This document shows, in pieces, positions 55,763-64,000 of a DNA stretch of 64,000 nt; position 1 is the stretch's first letter, and every line of letters begins with the position of its first letter. The DNA is taken from NCBI GenBank assembly GCA_963922205.1, contig CAWUHX010000419.1, positions 62,001-126,000 on the forward strand, in the 5' to 3' direction. The notes beneath the pieces are model-generated. The model saw only the letters and a list, made by a program, of their open reading frames with translations, did no database searches and was not told the DNA's origin. Source of the DNA: Romanomermis culicivorax. Its lineage: Eukaryota; Nematoda; Enoplea; Mermithida; Mermithidae. The position numbers and the translations under genes are program-made.

Positions 55763-56739
55763 TTGAGCTATGTGAGGGAGTTGCCAACTTTCCTCACGAT
55801 ATAGTCGATCCATCCCAGATTGAAATGCTTTCATATAAATTCTATCAGTTTTACTCATATATAGTTACGGACTATAAACTACGTAACTTTGTGGGTACAC
55901 CTGATATTGTGGTTAGGCAGCCTGAGGCCACCTACCACATGATGCGCCAAGAAATGTACGCAAGATGGGCCACACAAGTGCAAGAAATAGGGCCTAATTT
56001 TGGTTGCCATCGGGACATCTGCAATCCTAGGAAAGGGAAAGAAAATTTGCCGTGGCGAGGCATCTATCCAGGTGCTTATCATCAGGGTAAAAAATTAAAG
56101 CCCAATTCCTATGATGAAGCAAGTGATCCCGACTACGACGAAATGATCAGGCCTGAACAGCGCTTGTTGGCCAAGGATAGGTTGCGCATGCAGTTAGTAG
56201 AGGAAATGGCGCAAGGGAAGCAGTATCAAGAGCTCACGCAGCCAGCGTCCTTAGTCTGGTTCATTGACACAGCAAGGAAAGTTGTCAAACTGCCCCAGGA
56301 TCGTCAAAAGCAAGCTCTACTAGATGCCCTAAAAAACCATCTGGTTCATGTGCCCATTGATATTGATCCTGGAGTGGGTTATTTTGACAAAGATCACTGG
56401 AAGCCTCAGCTGGTGGAGTATGCTAAGGCATTTGAGGAAAAGCGGTTCTCGGAACTGCAAGCCGCTTGTGCCTTAGTCCCGCTGGCCTTTCACGTGATCT
56501 GGCCCCATAGCAGAAAGGAACTGGACTTTGTAATGGCCGAAATGTTTAGTTACAGGTTCATTACATCGTTCAGCCCAGAGCCACAGGGCAAGATAAAGGA
56601 AATGGCTTGGCGGTCAGACGAAAGGTTGTCCCATTATCTTTTGTTGGCGAAAACTCTTCCAAACATAGAGTATGAGGTACCCCGCAAAGGTGCTGGAATA
56701 TATGTTTGGATGAATCGATTCGGATTTATGCCCATTTGA
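55735..56739 (+). pseudogene. Accessory frame of element 3, part 2 (unrecognised domain)
   Basis: 334 codons continuing the exonuclease-like frame in a different register. The first ~90 residues (LCEGVANFPHDIVDP, YSYIVTDYKLRNF) plausibly complete the exonuclease fold. The rest is a soluble, mixed alpha-type sequence (YDEMIRPEQRLLAKDRL, RQKQALLDALKNHLVHVP, HVIWPHSRKELDF) with no motif I recognise. It stops at TGA 56737-56739, but the same register stays open beyond it, so the stop looks like decay rather than a true end. No membrane segment or signal peptide, so it is not an Env. Confidence 0.5.
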
Positions 56740-57702
56740 TTAAGGTTATGGAAGAATGCAGATGTGTGCGCGCGGAACCCTGGCAGCCCTGACACAATAA
56801 CTATGGACAGTGAGAGCTATAGCTCAAATCCGTATTATTATGTTAGGTTCTACCATATCGAGCTAGCATAAAGAACGCCTTCATTAAGATATGGGGTAAC
56901 CTGGCAAACCAAAATCGACAAGGTTGGAGACGTCTATGGGTCATTGGCAGAAAATAGGGAGTATACTATAGCCTTCCCTAAAAAGATCTTTGACTATAGA
57001 CCTCTGGCCTCGGATTTACCGGGAATTCAGCACACATATAGTTATAAAACGGGTGACGGTACTGTCACCAAATTAGCTGACAAGATTAGTCCCACCAAGA
57101 CTGATAGTCTGAAAGGTGAGGACAAACAGCAAGCTGATGTAGGTGTTGTTGAGTTTCCGATATTTTCAGGTCAGGAAGTCCAAACGTCGGAAAGCAAGAT
57201 CTTCAGTGATGCAGTGGTACTGCCGGCTGAAGATGAATCGCCAGACCAAGGACTTGAGGATGAGGACGTGACTGAGCTGTCGGAAGAAGAGCAGCAGCAA
57301 GAGCAATCGGTTCCGGCAACGGAACTGATGCAAGCTCAAACTGCTCAGAAGCAGTCCGAACTCGACAACCAGCGTGGATTAGAAGTTATTCCAAAGATGG
57401 AAGAGGAGGCGAAGGAAAGAATTCGACTCTAACGCGAATTAATGGAGGAAGAATTTGCGAAGAATGCGGCAATTTACAACAAAATACTTAGCCAAATGTC
57501 AATTCAATTCGGACTCCAAAAGGACGATACTGCAGCCCCCGAAGTGGAAACGAAGGTAGTCGTATTAGAGCCACCATCGCCGATGAAAGTAGACGAGGAT
57601 ATGGCCTCCGATAAGCTCGTTATTGACGAAACAAAAGGGGAAACGCCCGACTCGGAGATGACGGAGAGCAAGGAAAGCAGAAGTGAAAGAGAAAGACAGT
57701 AA
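56740..57702 (+). pseudogene. Accessory frame of element 3, part 3 (acidic linker)
   Basis: Same register as part 2, with TAA at about 56.87 kb and TAA 57430-57432, otherwise open. The second half is strongly acidic and Gln-rich ([22 protein letters not shown]), typical of a disordered linker. At about 57.70 kb the coding signal passes to the register of part 4, implying a second frameshift. Confidence 0.45.
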
Positions 57703-58900
57703 GACGGCGCCTTCATCCGTCATATCGACCTCAACTTCTATGATTACCTCCACTACTACCCCCACTTCTCAAATTACTTCTACTTCAACTGGAACACCGT
57801 CATTGGCTACATCTTCAGTGGCAACTGCAACTCAAGATAGTACATCCAAGACTAGTCAAACTTCAGGCGCAATAGGCCTTGCAATGGGGAAACCGATGCC
57901 GAAAGGTCAGGCAAAACCCAGCAAGGACCAAAAACCAGGAGTGGCAGCTAGTCTAGTGCAAGTGGCTGGTCCCAGTAAAATTAAGCAGGCACAGGCTGCT
58001 CAGGCAACTGAAACGCCAGAAGTGACTGCAGAAAAATTCAAGGACAATCTCTTGGACTTCTGGGATGTCTATCAACCAAAAGCCAGAGAATCTGGCCCAA
58101 TATCATTTTTCACGAGTGCAGTGGCCAAGTATTTTGCTTTCGAGCAATTTGAGTCAAAACGGGTTTTCTTCATGGTAAATGATGCCGTTAGGGAAATCTA
58201 CCAGGATTATGAACAACAGTTCAGAATCCAGGGAGCTTTTCTCTATGATCGGACCAATTTACCTGAAGAGCTCTGGGAAAGAGTCATGTATGACTTTCTC
58301 CCCAGGTGGCTCAAGACGGAGAGAGCACCTGATGCGTTTTCCTCGGTCAGGTATTTGGTTATGATGCTACTCCTCGTGTTGGAATGCACCCCGCTATCCC
58401 GGATGCTTATTGGAAACATTTATGCCAGGGCGATGGTGGCGGCGAATAACCGACTGTTGAGGGTGTATAATAACCACGATACCCCCTTGGAATACAAAAC
58501 GGCCTTTCGATCCCTGATGCTTAGTAGCAATCACCAGGTCGGAGTGATGGGAGCCAAAAGAAGCGCCAGTTCAGACTTGCAAAGCTCTGTTAAATTCAGT
58601 AAAGCTCAAGACGGAAAAACTGGTGCTACTTTGAAGGTTCACCGACTGCAAGGCCAGGGTCAAGGCCAAGGAAGCCAGGAAATATCTCCGAGTATGCAAG
58701 GAAAGGTGCAAAAGACTGGTAACTGCGGCCGAGGCCAGTTTCAGTTCCACAACCCCAACAGGGGTGGTCGTGGAGCAGTGCGTGGCAGAAGTGCCGCGCC
58801 TCAGGTGCAAGGTAGAGGAGGCCAGCAAGGCCAATGGGTATGGAGACCTTACGGAGGTCGTAGAGGAGCCCATAGAGGAGGCGGCGGGCCGCAACAGTAA
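57683..58900 (+). pseudogene. Accessory frame of element 3, part 4 (S/T-rich, helical domain, RG-rich tail)
   Basis: 405 codons: a Ser/Thr-rich stretch (about 57.70-57.88 kb), then a compact helical domain of about 180 residues (words [43 protein letters not shown]). The C-terminus is RG/GRG-rich (about 58.73-58.90 kb) like the nucleic-acid-binding tail of the element's Gag. The helical domain plus RG tail could be a second Gag-like RNA-binding module; that is inference. Ends at TAA 58898-58900, the natural end of the accessory frame. Confidence 0.5.
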
Positions 58901-59720
58901 TTTAGCCGCATAGTTTTTGGCCAAAAAATATTGTTTTTCGCATTTATTTTGGATAAAAAACACAAAATACAAAAAAAAATATAAAACCACAAAAATACAA
59001 AAAAAAATAAAGTACAAAATACAAAAAAAAAATTTTTTTAATCGTTGCGTGCTTTAAAATTTTTATTTGTTTTCGTACTTCGCATTGCCAAAACGGGCAT
59101 GTACAAAAAATTTATTTTTTCACTTAATCTCGGTTATTATCTCGCCTTATTTTTCTCTTTTTTTTGCTCAATCGATACGCGGGGATTTGATTTTTTTTGT
59201 GATACTCGTACTAATGTACATATTTTGTAGTTTATTTAGATATTTGAAAATTTTTTTTTGGCGAGGGCAACGTTGGAAAAAAGGCGGAGACTTCACGGTG
59301 AAACACGCAACCGGAAAGAGATAGACAGATAAATGTTCTGTCCCTGGCATTCAGCATATGGCACGAAACGAAAGGTCACTGGATGGACGGCAACCGAAGA
59401 CCCTCGGCCCTGGTGCAGGTCAAATTGGATTCCGCGGTAGGCCAACAAAGTCAAGCCGAGGCGGAGTCGTCGATCCATCGACGTCCAGACCAAGAGGTAG
59501 CGCACCCGGACGGCCTTGTGGACATTTCGGTATGCCTGGTAAAAGACTTGACGTAAGAGGGTGGTCATTCGGAAAGCTTTCCGCAAGGGGGCATGAATGA
59601 CCAAAAAGGTTCAGAAAACTGCTTTGACTGTATTAGGGCCTGAAAAGGTTCCAAAATTGTCATTGCGGCGTAATATGAATCTTTTTAACCTCCCGTTGGT
59701 CAGTTTCGAGGCTCCAGGGA
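58901..59720 (+). other. 3' untranslated region of element 3
   Basis: AT-rich, with long A and T runs (58.92-59.25 kb) and a short GC-richer frame (59358-59600) that I do not accept as a gene. The bases before the 3' LTR (GAGGCTCCAGGGA) make only a weak purine tract. Confidence 0.4.
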
Positions 59721-60319
59721 TGTCGGGGATGGACATAGTCTATCTCCAGGTTGTGAAGAAATAGCCAAAGTCGACGTTATTTGCGTCGACGCTGATTTGC
59801 ATAGACACCGCGCATAAATATGCCGGTTGTCTATGTTTTTGGTCATTTTCATTGATTGTTTGTTTATTTTATAATAAAGACAAATCGGCGGCCCAGTAGG
59901 GCAATTTTTATATTATTGTTATATTATTTTTCGTGGAGAATTTCCACCGGGAATACAACGACCCTCGGCTGGACAGCCTTTGGATTTCTTGCAGAGGAGG
60001 GAACGCAGGTTAGACCCCGGATTTCTGGAGTGCCACCCAGTGTGCAAGTCTACATTTACAACTCAGTTCTCGGCCTGATTTCTAGGTTTGCCCCTGGTTT
60101 GAAGTTACTTGAGCTCAGGGTGTTATCTTATCTTCTGCAGTTCTTCGGGACGAAAGCAGGAGATCTTTGTTGACTTTGAGACTGACCGAACTGTTGCAAG
60201 CTTATTCTACCTAAGGTTTCGGCCTGATTAGGTGAATTAGTGAGTGACTGATTAGGTCCATTTTTGATATCAAATCCTTTATTATATTTCTCAACCTCAA
60301 CGCAAGTCTCATTTCAACA
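59721..60319 (+). repeat. Element 3 3' LTR
   Basis: 599 bp, paired with 46572-47170; followed by the TTCA duplication. Confidence 0.92.
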
Positions 60320-60667
60320 TTCATGCAGCCATGATCAATCACATTCTGATAATTGTTATGATTTTGACTCTTGTAATGATTGATCTCAAAGTAGAGATCA
60401 TAACGGACCTTTATCTATCAATCCACTGTTTGCTGGTGTGAGCCTCATAAAAGCAAGATGCACAACACCACAGATTGTAAATGGTTAAAGCAGGTTAATC
60501 CTCAAACTCAACCTACTACTAATCATCAAATTGTCCCTACACTGCTAATAGGTACCAAAACCATTACAATCCAACCTTTGGCAATGGTGTTCAATTCAAC
60601 TCAAATTTGAGAAACAACAGAGGCAGCTGTAGTAGAATTATTACCATGGCAGTCGCAGTTCATATTT
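60320..60667 (+). pseudogene. Old gag-like remnant, 3' part
   Basis: Continues the host element interrupted by element 3. It contains CEPHKSKMHNTTDC (60437-60478), a CX2HX4HX4C motif with the same spacing as CTYHENNTHNTIDC in element 3's Gag, followed by a Thr/Gln/Pro-rich stretch. Several stops. Confidence 0.45.
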
Positions 60668-60981
60668 TAACTCATGTTTTTTCGCTTGTAAATTTGTTTC
60701 TCAATCGGAATTCTGATTTCACCCTCCATTTTTTGGATCTTTGGAAAACCTGACGACCTTGTTACTGTAGTAGGCACCCAGACGTTCGATATTGACGTCA
60801 GCAGTGAGATGTCTGCAATTTTTGAAAGTGCATCGAGTGAAATTGGTGCCTTTTATGCCTTTCTGCAATTCTGCTTCTATGATTAGATACTGATGCTTAA
60901 TTCTAATTCTAATCTGCTCAGGATGAAAGCAGGTTGTCAGCAAGATGAACATTCTGAAGCATACACAATTTATTGGCAATT

Positions 60982-61482
60982 TTACAAAAGTGACTTTATA
61001 ATTATATAAGTTCTGAACAAGTTTGAACATGTTTTGGAACCAGTTATGAAAAACTTACCCCATGGAAATATGACTACAGTATTTTGTGTAGTTTTATATA
61101 TGAGACCAGGAAAAATTTTTGGATTAAAAAATTAATTTTTATGACTCAAATTATTCAGTTTTCCTAAATTTATGCGAGAATTTATTCTACTTGTGCCTAC
61201 GTAAATATGAAATTTTATTGTAAAATTTTTTATCTTTAAGCCCAAAACATTCAAAATTCTCTGGAATGCTTCATTGGCACCCTGATCGCTTTTGGTGCCA
61301 GTGCAGTCCAATTGTCCAGATGAGAAAGCCAAAATCATTGCTTTTTGTGAAATTTTCAAGCTGGCCCCTGGGAATTTCTGGGGCTTATATTTGACCAGGT
61401 CTGGCGACCAATTTTCGACAAGTTTTTGAACATTGAAATGCTTGTGGAGATTTAGACTGGCTCTCAAGTTGACAACTTCCAT
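60982..61482 (-). pseudogene. Diverged TATA-binding-protein-like frame with one internal stop
   Basis: An intronless minus-strand frame from ATG 61482 to TAA 60982, interrupted by one in-frame TAA at 61132-61134. The first part matches TBP core repeat 1 in order: VVNL start, YKPQKFPG, LAFSSGQLDCTGTKS, then the LGLKI...HIYVG linker. After the stop, in the same frame, repeat 2 motifs follow: KIFPGLIYK and VVIFPWGKFFITGSK. All four Phe positions that kink DNA in TBP (two in FPG, two before SSG/PWG) are present. TBP nucleates polymerase preinitiation complexes by bending TATA DNA. Identity to ordinary TBP is clearly low, so this is not a recent retrocopy of the host gene. It may be an old paralogue or an acquired viral or transposon TBP-like gene. 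Confidence 0.7.
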
Positions 61483-61500
61483 GACTGATGAAAATTAGGA

Positions 61501-61653
61501 GATAACTCATCAAGTGATCTTCAGACACCTGCAGACCAAGATGAGGTCACCATCTTTCTGCAGGGACTCTACAGTATACCTCTTTCACCTGACTGGCACG
61601 TAAAGAACATGTTGTGGAAGTTCAAGAACATCTGTTCTAGAACAGTTGAGGAT
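61501..61653 (+). other. Unrecognised coding-like fragment cut by element 4
   Basis: About 50 open codons on the plus strand (words DEVTIFLQGLYSIP and WHVKNMLWKFKN) that end exactly at the element 4 LTR boundary (61654). The composition looks genuinely coding, but no family is recognised. Perhaps another piece of the older gag-type element. Confidence 0.3.
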
Positions 61654-62498
61654 TGTCACGGCCTTTCTTGAGTTTTCGTGAATTACTGTAGATTCAGGTA
61701 GCAACCGACTAAAACGGGGGTTTTTTGGGTATTTATTAAATAACCTACAGTAAATAAGGTGGATAAGGCAATAACTACAAAGGCGTGACAAAGAGGCGCG
61801 AGGGTAGTGCGTAGCGATTGGGCGTAAAAGGTTGACACAAATTACTTGAAAATAAACAGTCGTTCTCCGGGTAGCAGATGACAATTTGGAGGCAGGAAAA
61901 CGGCTGGTATCGAAGTCCGAGTCTCATAAAGTGTAGGCAATGCAATTGCCTCCAACCAAAACGTAAATGGTTTCGAAGTCCAATGGACTGTAAGGAGTGA
62001 GTGAGCGAAGTCGGGTAAAGACAAACCAACCAAAGCAGCGAGCGTAGTCGTGTAAAGACAAAGCAACCAAAGCAGCGAGCGTAGTCGCGTAAAGTACCAA
62101 CAAACTAAAGACTCATTCTTCTTCAATTTCCGAGTTGACATCCACGTTCTTGGGGCGTAGTTCTGAGAGCCCCCTGTGCATAATTAGTTTCCAAATTGTC
62201 GGAGGTTCAAAACATATGAACCCATTTTTGTATTTTGAGGAAAAGTGTTTTTAGTTTTAGAATGTGCCAACCTTTCCATTTCCTGCTGAGTAAATTACAA
62301 GTGCGAAAATGTGTGACAAAAACAAAGTACTTGAAAAATAGTCTGGTTTCCAACTAGGAACCCAGACTCTCGAAAACAATAGAGAACACTAATGGATTTC
62401 TAATATGGTACATGTGATGAGAAAATGAGGAATAAATAGAATATATATTTTCGCGAAAACTTACACAAAAATTATACAAATTTTTACACTCCTTGACA
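61654..62498 (-). repeat. Element 4 3' LTR
   Basis: 845 bp; on the minus strand it starts TGTCAAGGAG and ends GGCCGTGACA, like the GGTCGTTACA end of elements 1 and 2. It is bounded on one side by the purine tract and on the other by the coding-like fragment at 61501-61653. The 5' LTR is outside the window, so the boundaries rest on the ends alone. Confidence 0.65.
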
Positions 62499-62509
62499 TT
62501 CCCCTCCTT
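62499..62509 (-). promoter_or_regulatory. Polypurine tract of element 4
   Basis: AAGGAGGGGAA on the minus strand, directly ahead of the LTR. Nearly the same as the tract in elements 1 and 2. Confidence 0.75.
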
Positions 62510-62659
62510 ACAAAGCCCTCAGTGGCAACCTTCTCTTGTGGTTTTGATGCCGTGACGACTAAAGCAATGATGCCAAATCGAGCCGACCAAGTGTTGATGA
62601 TGCCTGACACGTTTGACTTTGCTGGACCGGTTAGATGACGCGGTAGGATGGATGGCAGA

Positions 62660-64000
62660 GATGCGGGGATGGAACCGGACAGTATCATTAATGTGCAATT
62701 TGTAAACTTTCTGTGTATTGGGTTGCTAAATTTCGACATTTGGATATGCAACTTTGACAATTTTGTATGGTCCGTGCTGCTATGAGACAAGCTTATCAGC
62801 CAACCATTTCTTGAAATCTTGTTTTTCAATTATGTTTTTGGTTTTTGCTTCTTCAAGTTGTATGCTGTGAGTCTTTTCTGTTTTTGAAACAAAATTTTTT
62901 ATGCTGCCCACACAAGTATTTTGAAAAAGCTTTATCTTGTCCGTTAGGGGATTCATAACCAAAATTCGAATTCTGCCCTCAATATTTGGCGAAACTGAAG
63001 CTGCAAAACAGACTCCTGCTTTTTGAACTAGGGTGTCACTGGGTTCAAACTGAACCACAGGCACATCTCTATACATGTCCGAAATGGCAACGGACAATTG
63101 GGTAACCGAATGGGGCGGCAAAATGAGATTTTGATCCAAATGAATACCACCATGTCTTCATAAGGGATGATACTGTAGGCCAGTGCATGGGATGATCGTG
63201 TTTCCAAGTCGCACAAAACTTTTTTCATTGAATATGGACCATTCTCTAAACCGAAACAAGAAGCTTGAATCCAAAAGTAGGTCAGCAGGACAATTTTCTT
63301 GTATGTACGCCAACAGGGTTTGACTTTCTGTGCCTGCTTGCATAGTGATGAAAGTGGAACTGACAAGTTCCACACCTAAATTATTGGCTGATATGGGCAC
63401 AACAGTTGTTGGGTTAATGCCAATATCTTCAATCTTATCTGTGATTTTCTTATCAATTATGGTGTAAGTAGCGCCACAATCAACCATGGCATTAGCTAGA
63501 ACCCACTTATTTACAATTATGTTTATGTGGGGGGTTCTTTGATCATGTAGTTTCATGCTGTTTATATATTCCAACTTCGGGGCTGAAGGAGCTTGGTGAT
63601 CTGGTACTACAATATATCTATGGCTAGTATGGGAACTTTGCATATTTGCCAGTTCTAAGAGTGCTTGACCCAAGCTGGGCAGTAGGGGTTGTGTTTGTGA
63701 TCAATTTTGAGGTCTTGTTGGTAGCTCATACGTGATGTTTCTCATTTGTTTCGTAAAGTTTAAGCATCCCTTTAACCAAAAGCACACATAGAGGGTTCCA
63801 ACTATAGTTGCAACTATGACCACCAAATTAATCAACATTTGAAGGGGTCCTTTGAGCAAATTGTTTAAACCCCGTGTCATACCTTGTTGGGTACCAACAA
63901 TTACGTGTTCTAGGGCTTGACCGGCCCCTGAAAGGGTGTGACCAAGAGCTTGGCTGCTCCCTGAAAGAACTTCATACATAGAGCTGGAGTGAAGTGACAT
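62660..64000 (-). pseudogene. Env C-terminus - protease - (deletion) - integrase C-terminus of element 4
   Basis: Reading from the window edge on the minus strand: the Env pre-anchor (SSQALGHTLSGAGQA) and membrane anchor, a short tail, then the GQALLELAN spacer, protease with VDCGATY where elements 1 and 2 have DTG, and the segment before RT (WLADKLVS). Directly after that comes the integrase tail HGPYKIVKVAYPNVEI and an HINDTVRFHPR end. About 2.6 kb found in element 1 (roughly 12.82-15.42 kb) is missing at the junction near 62.78 kb. In-frame stops lie at 63701-63703, 63158-63160 and at the junction. The residual similarity shows that Env next to protease is an old, stable arrangement in this lineage. 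Confidence 0.8.

Larger units (their letters stand above)
46572..60319 (+). mobile_element. Element 3: 13.7-kb LTR retrotransposon with exonuclease-like accessory frame
   Basis: Bounded by two 599-bp LTRs (TGTCGGGG...TTCAACA) with a perfect 4-bp duplication TTCA (46568-46571 and 60320-60323). The interior runs gag (47269-49722), pro-pol (49726-53721) and then a further ~4 kb of coding sequence (54971-58900) not normally found in such elements. Pol is of Ty3/gypsy order. The LTRs differ at roughly ten positions, but Pol and the accessory frame carry several stops and frameshifts, so this copy is dead. It sits inside an older gag remnant. Confidence 0.9.
61654..64000 (-). mobile_element. Element 4: 3' part of a diverged gag-env-pol relative (runs off the window)
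   Basis: Minus-strand element whose 3' LTR is 61654-62498. The interior continues to the window edge with the integrase C-terminus, protease and the Env membrane end. It is a clear but distant relative of elements 1 and 2. An internal deletion removes RT, RNase H and most of integrase. The 5' part (rest of Env, Gag, 5' LTR) lies beyond 64000. Confidence 0.85.

Noticed and set aside
59358..59600. 80-residue GC-richer frame in the 3' untranslated region of element 3
   Set aside because: No motif, Arg/Gly/Pro bias explained by base composition, and overlapped by a comparable frame on the other strand.
60719..61030. 103-residue minus-strand frame overlapping the TBP-like region
   Set aside because: It is in a different register from the TBP repeat 2 motifs and looks like a shadow of that frame.

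Overview
This window looks like repeat-rich nuclear DNA of an invertebrate animal, most likely an arthropod. The support is AT-rich sequence, GT-AG introns in a C2H2 zinc-finger gene, and many nested transposons (LINE, hAT, MITEs, LTR retrotransposons). I see no rRNA or tRNA gene, no CRISPR array and no bacterial-type operon. Species assignment is not possible from the sequence alone.

Layout. 1-7.2 kb: diverged repeats, G-run short elements and a 5'-truncated LINE (2.8-4.9 kb). 7232-16513: an intact Ty3/gypsy-type LTR retrotransposon (element 1) with one uninterrupted reading frame in the unusual order gag - envelope-like glycoprotein - protease - RT - RNase H - integrase. 16.5-31.5 kb: mostly non-coding, with MITEs, a hAT element nested in a MITE, a minus-strand C2H2 zinc-finger gene (23.8-25.5 kb) and hAT debris. 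31538-40817: a second copy of the same family (element 2), colinear but carrying four in-frame stops. 40.8-46.6 kb: a roughly 98-bp minisatellite, a foldback element with 200-bp arms and an old gag-like remnant. 46572-60319: a 13.7-kb LTR element (element 3) inserted into that remnant. It has Gag, an in-frame UAG, a damaged Pol, and then about 4 kb of extra coding sequence that opens with a DEDDy-type 3'-5' exonuclease-like domain and ends in an RG-rich domain. 60982-61482 (minus): an intronless, very diverged TATA-binding-protein-like frame with both saddle repeats and one internal stop. 61654-64000 (minus): the 3' part of a distant relative of elements 1 and 2 (element 4), again with the Env transmembrane end running straight into protease.

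How the parts work together. In elements 1 and 2 the Env module has its own internal signal peptide and a C-terminal membrane anchor, so Gag and Pol on either side would both stay cytosolic while the glycoprotein faces the lumen. The arrangement is therefore topologically consistent as a single polyprotein cut by signal peptidase and the element's own protease. The Env middle segment looks to me like class III (gB/chuvirus-like) fusion glycoproteins; this is inference. In element 3 the exonuclease-containing frame sits where many gypsy elements keep env, behind a good splice-acceptor-like sequence, which suggests a spliced subgenomic mRNA. The best candidates for something undescribed are the gag-env-pol order, the exonuclease-bearing LTR element and the diverged TBP-like frame.
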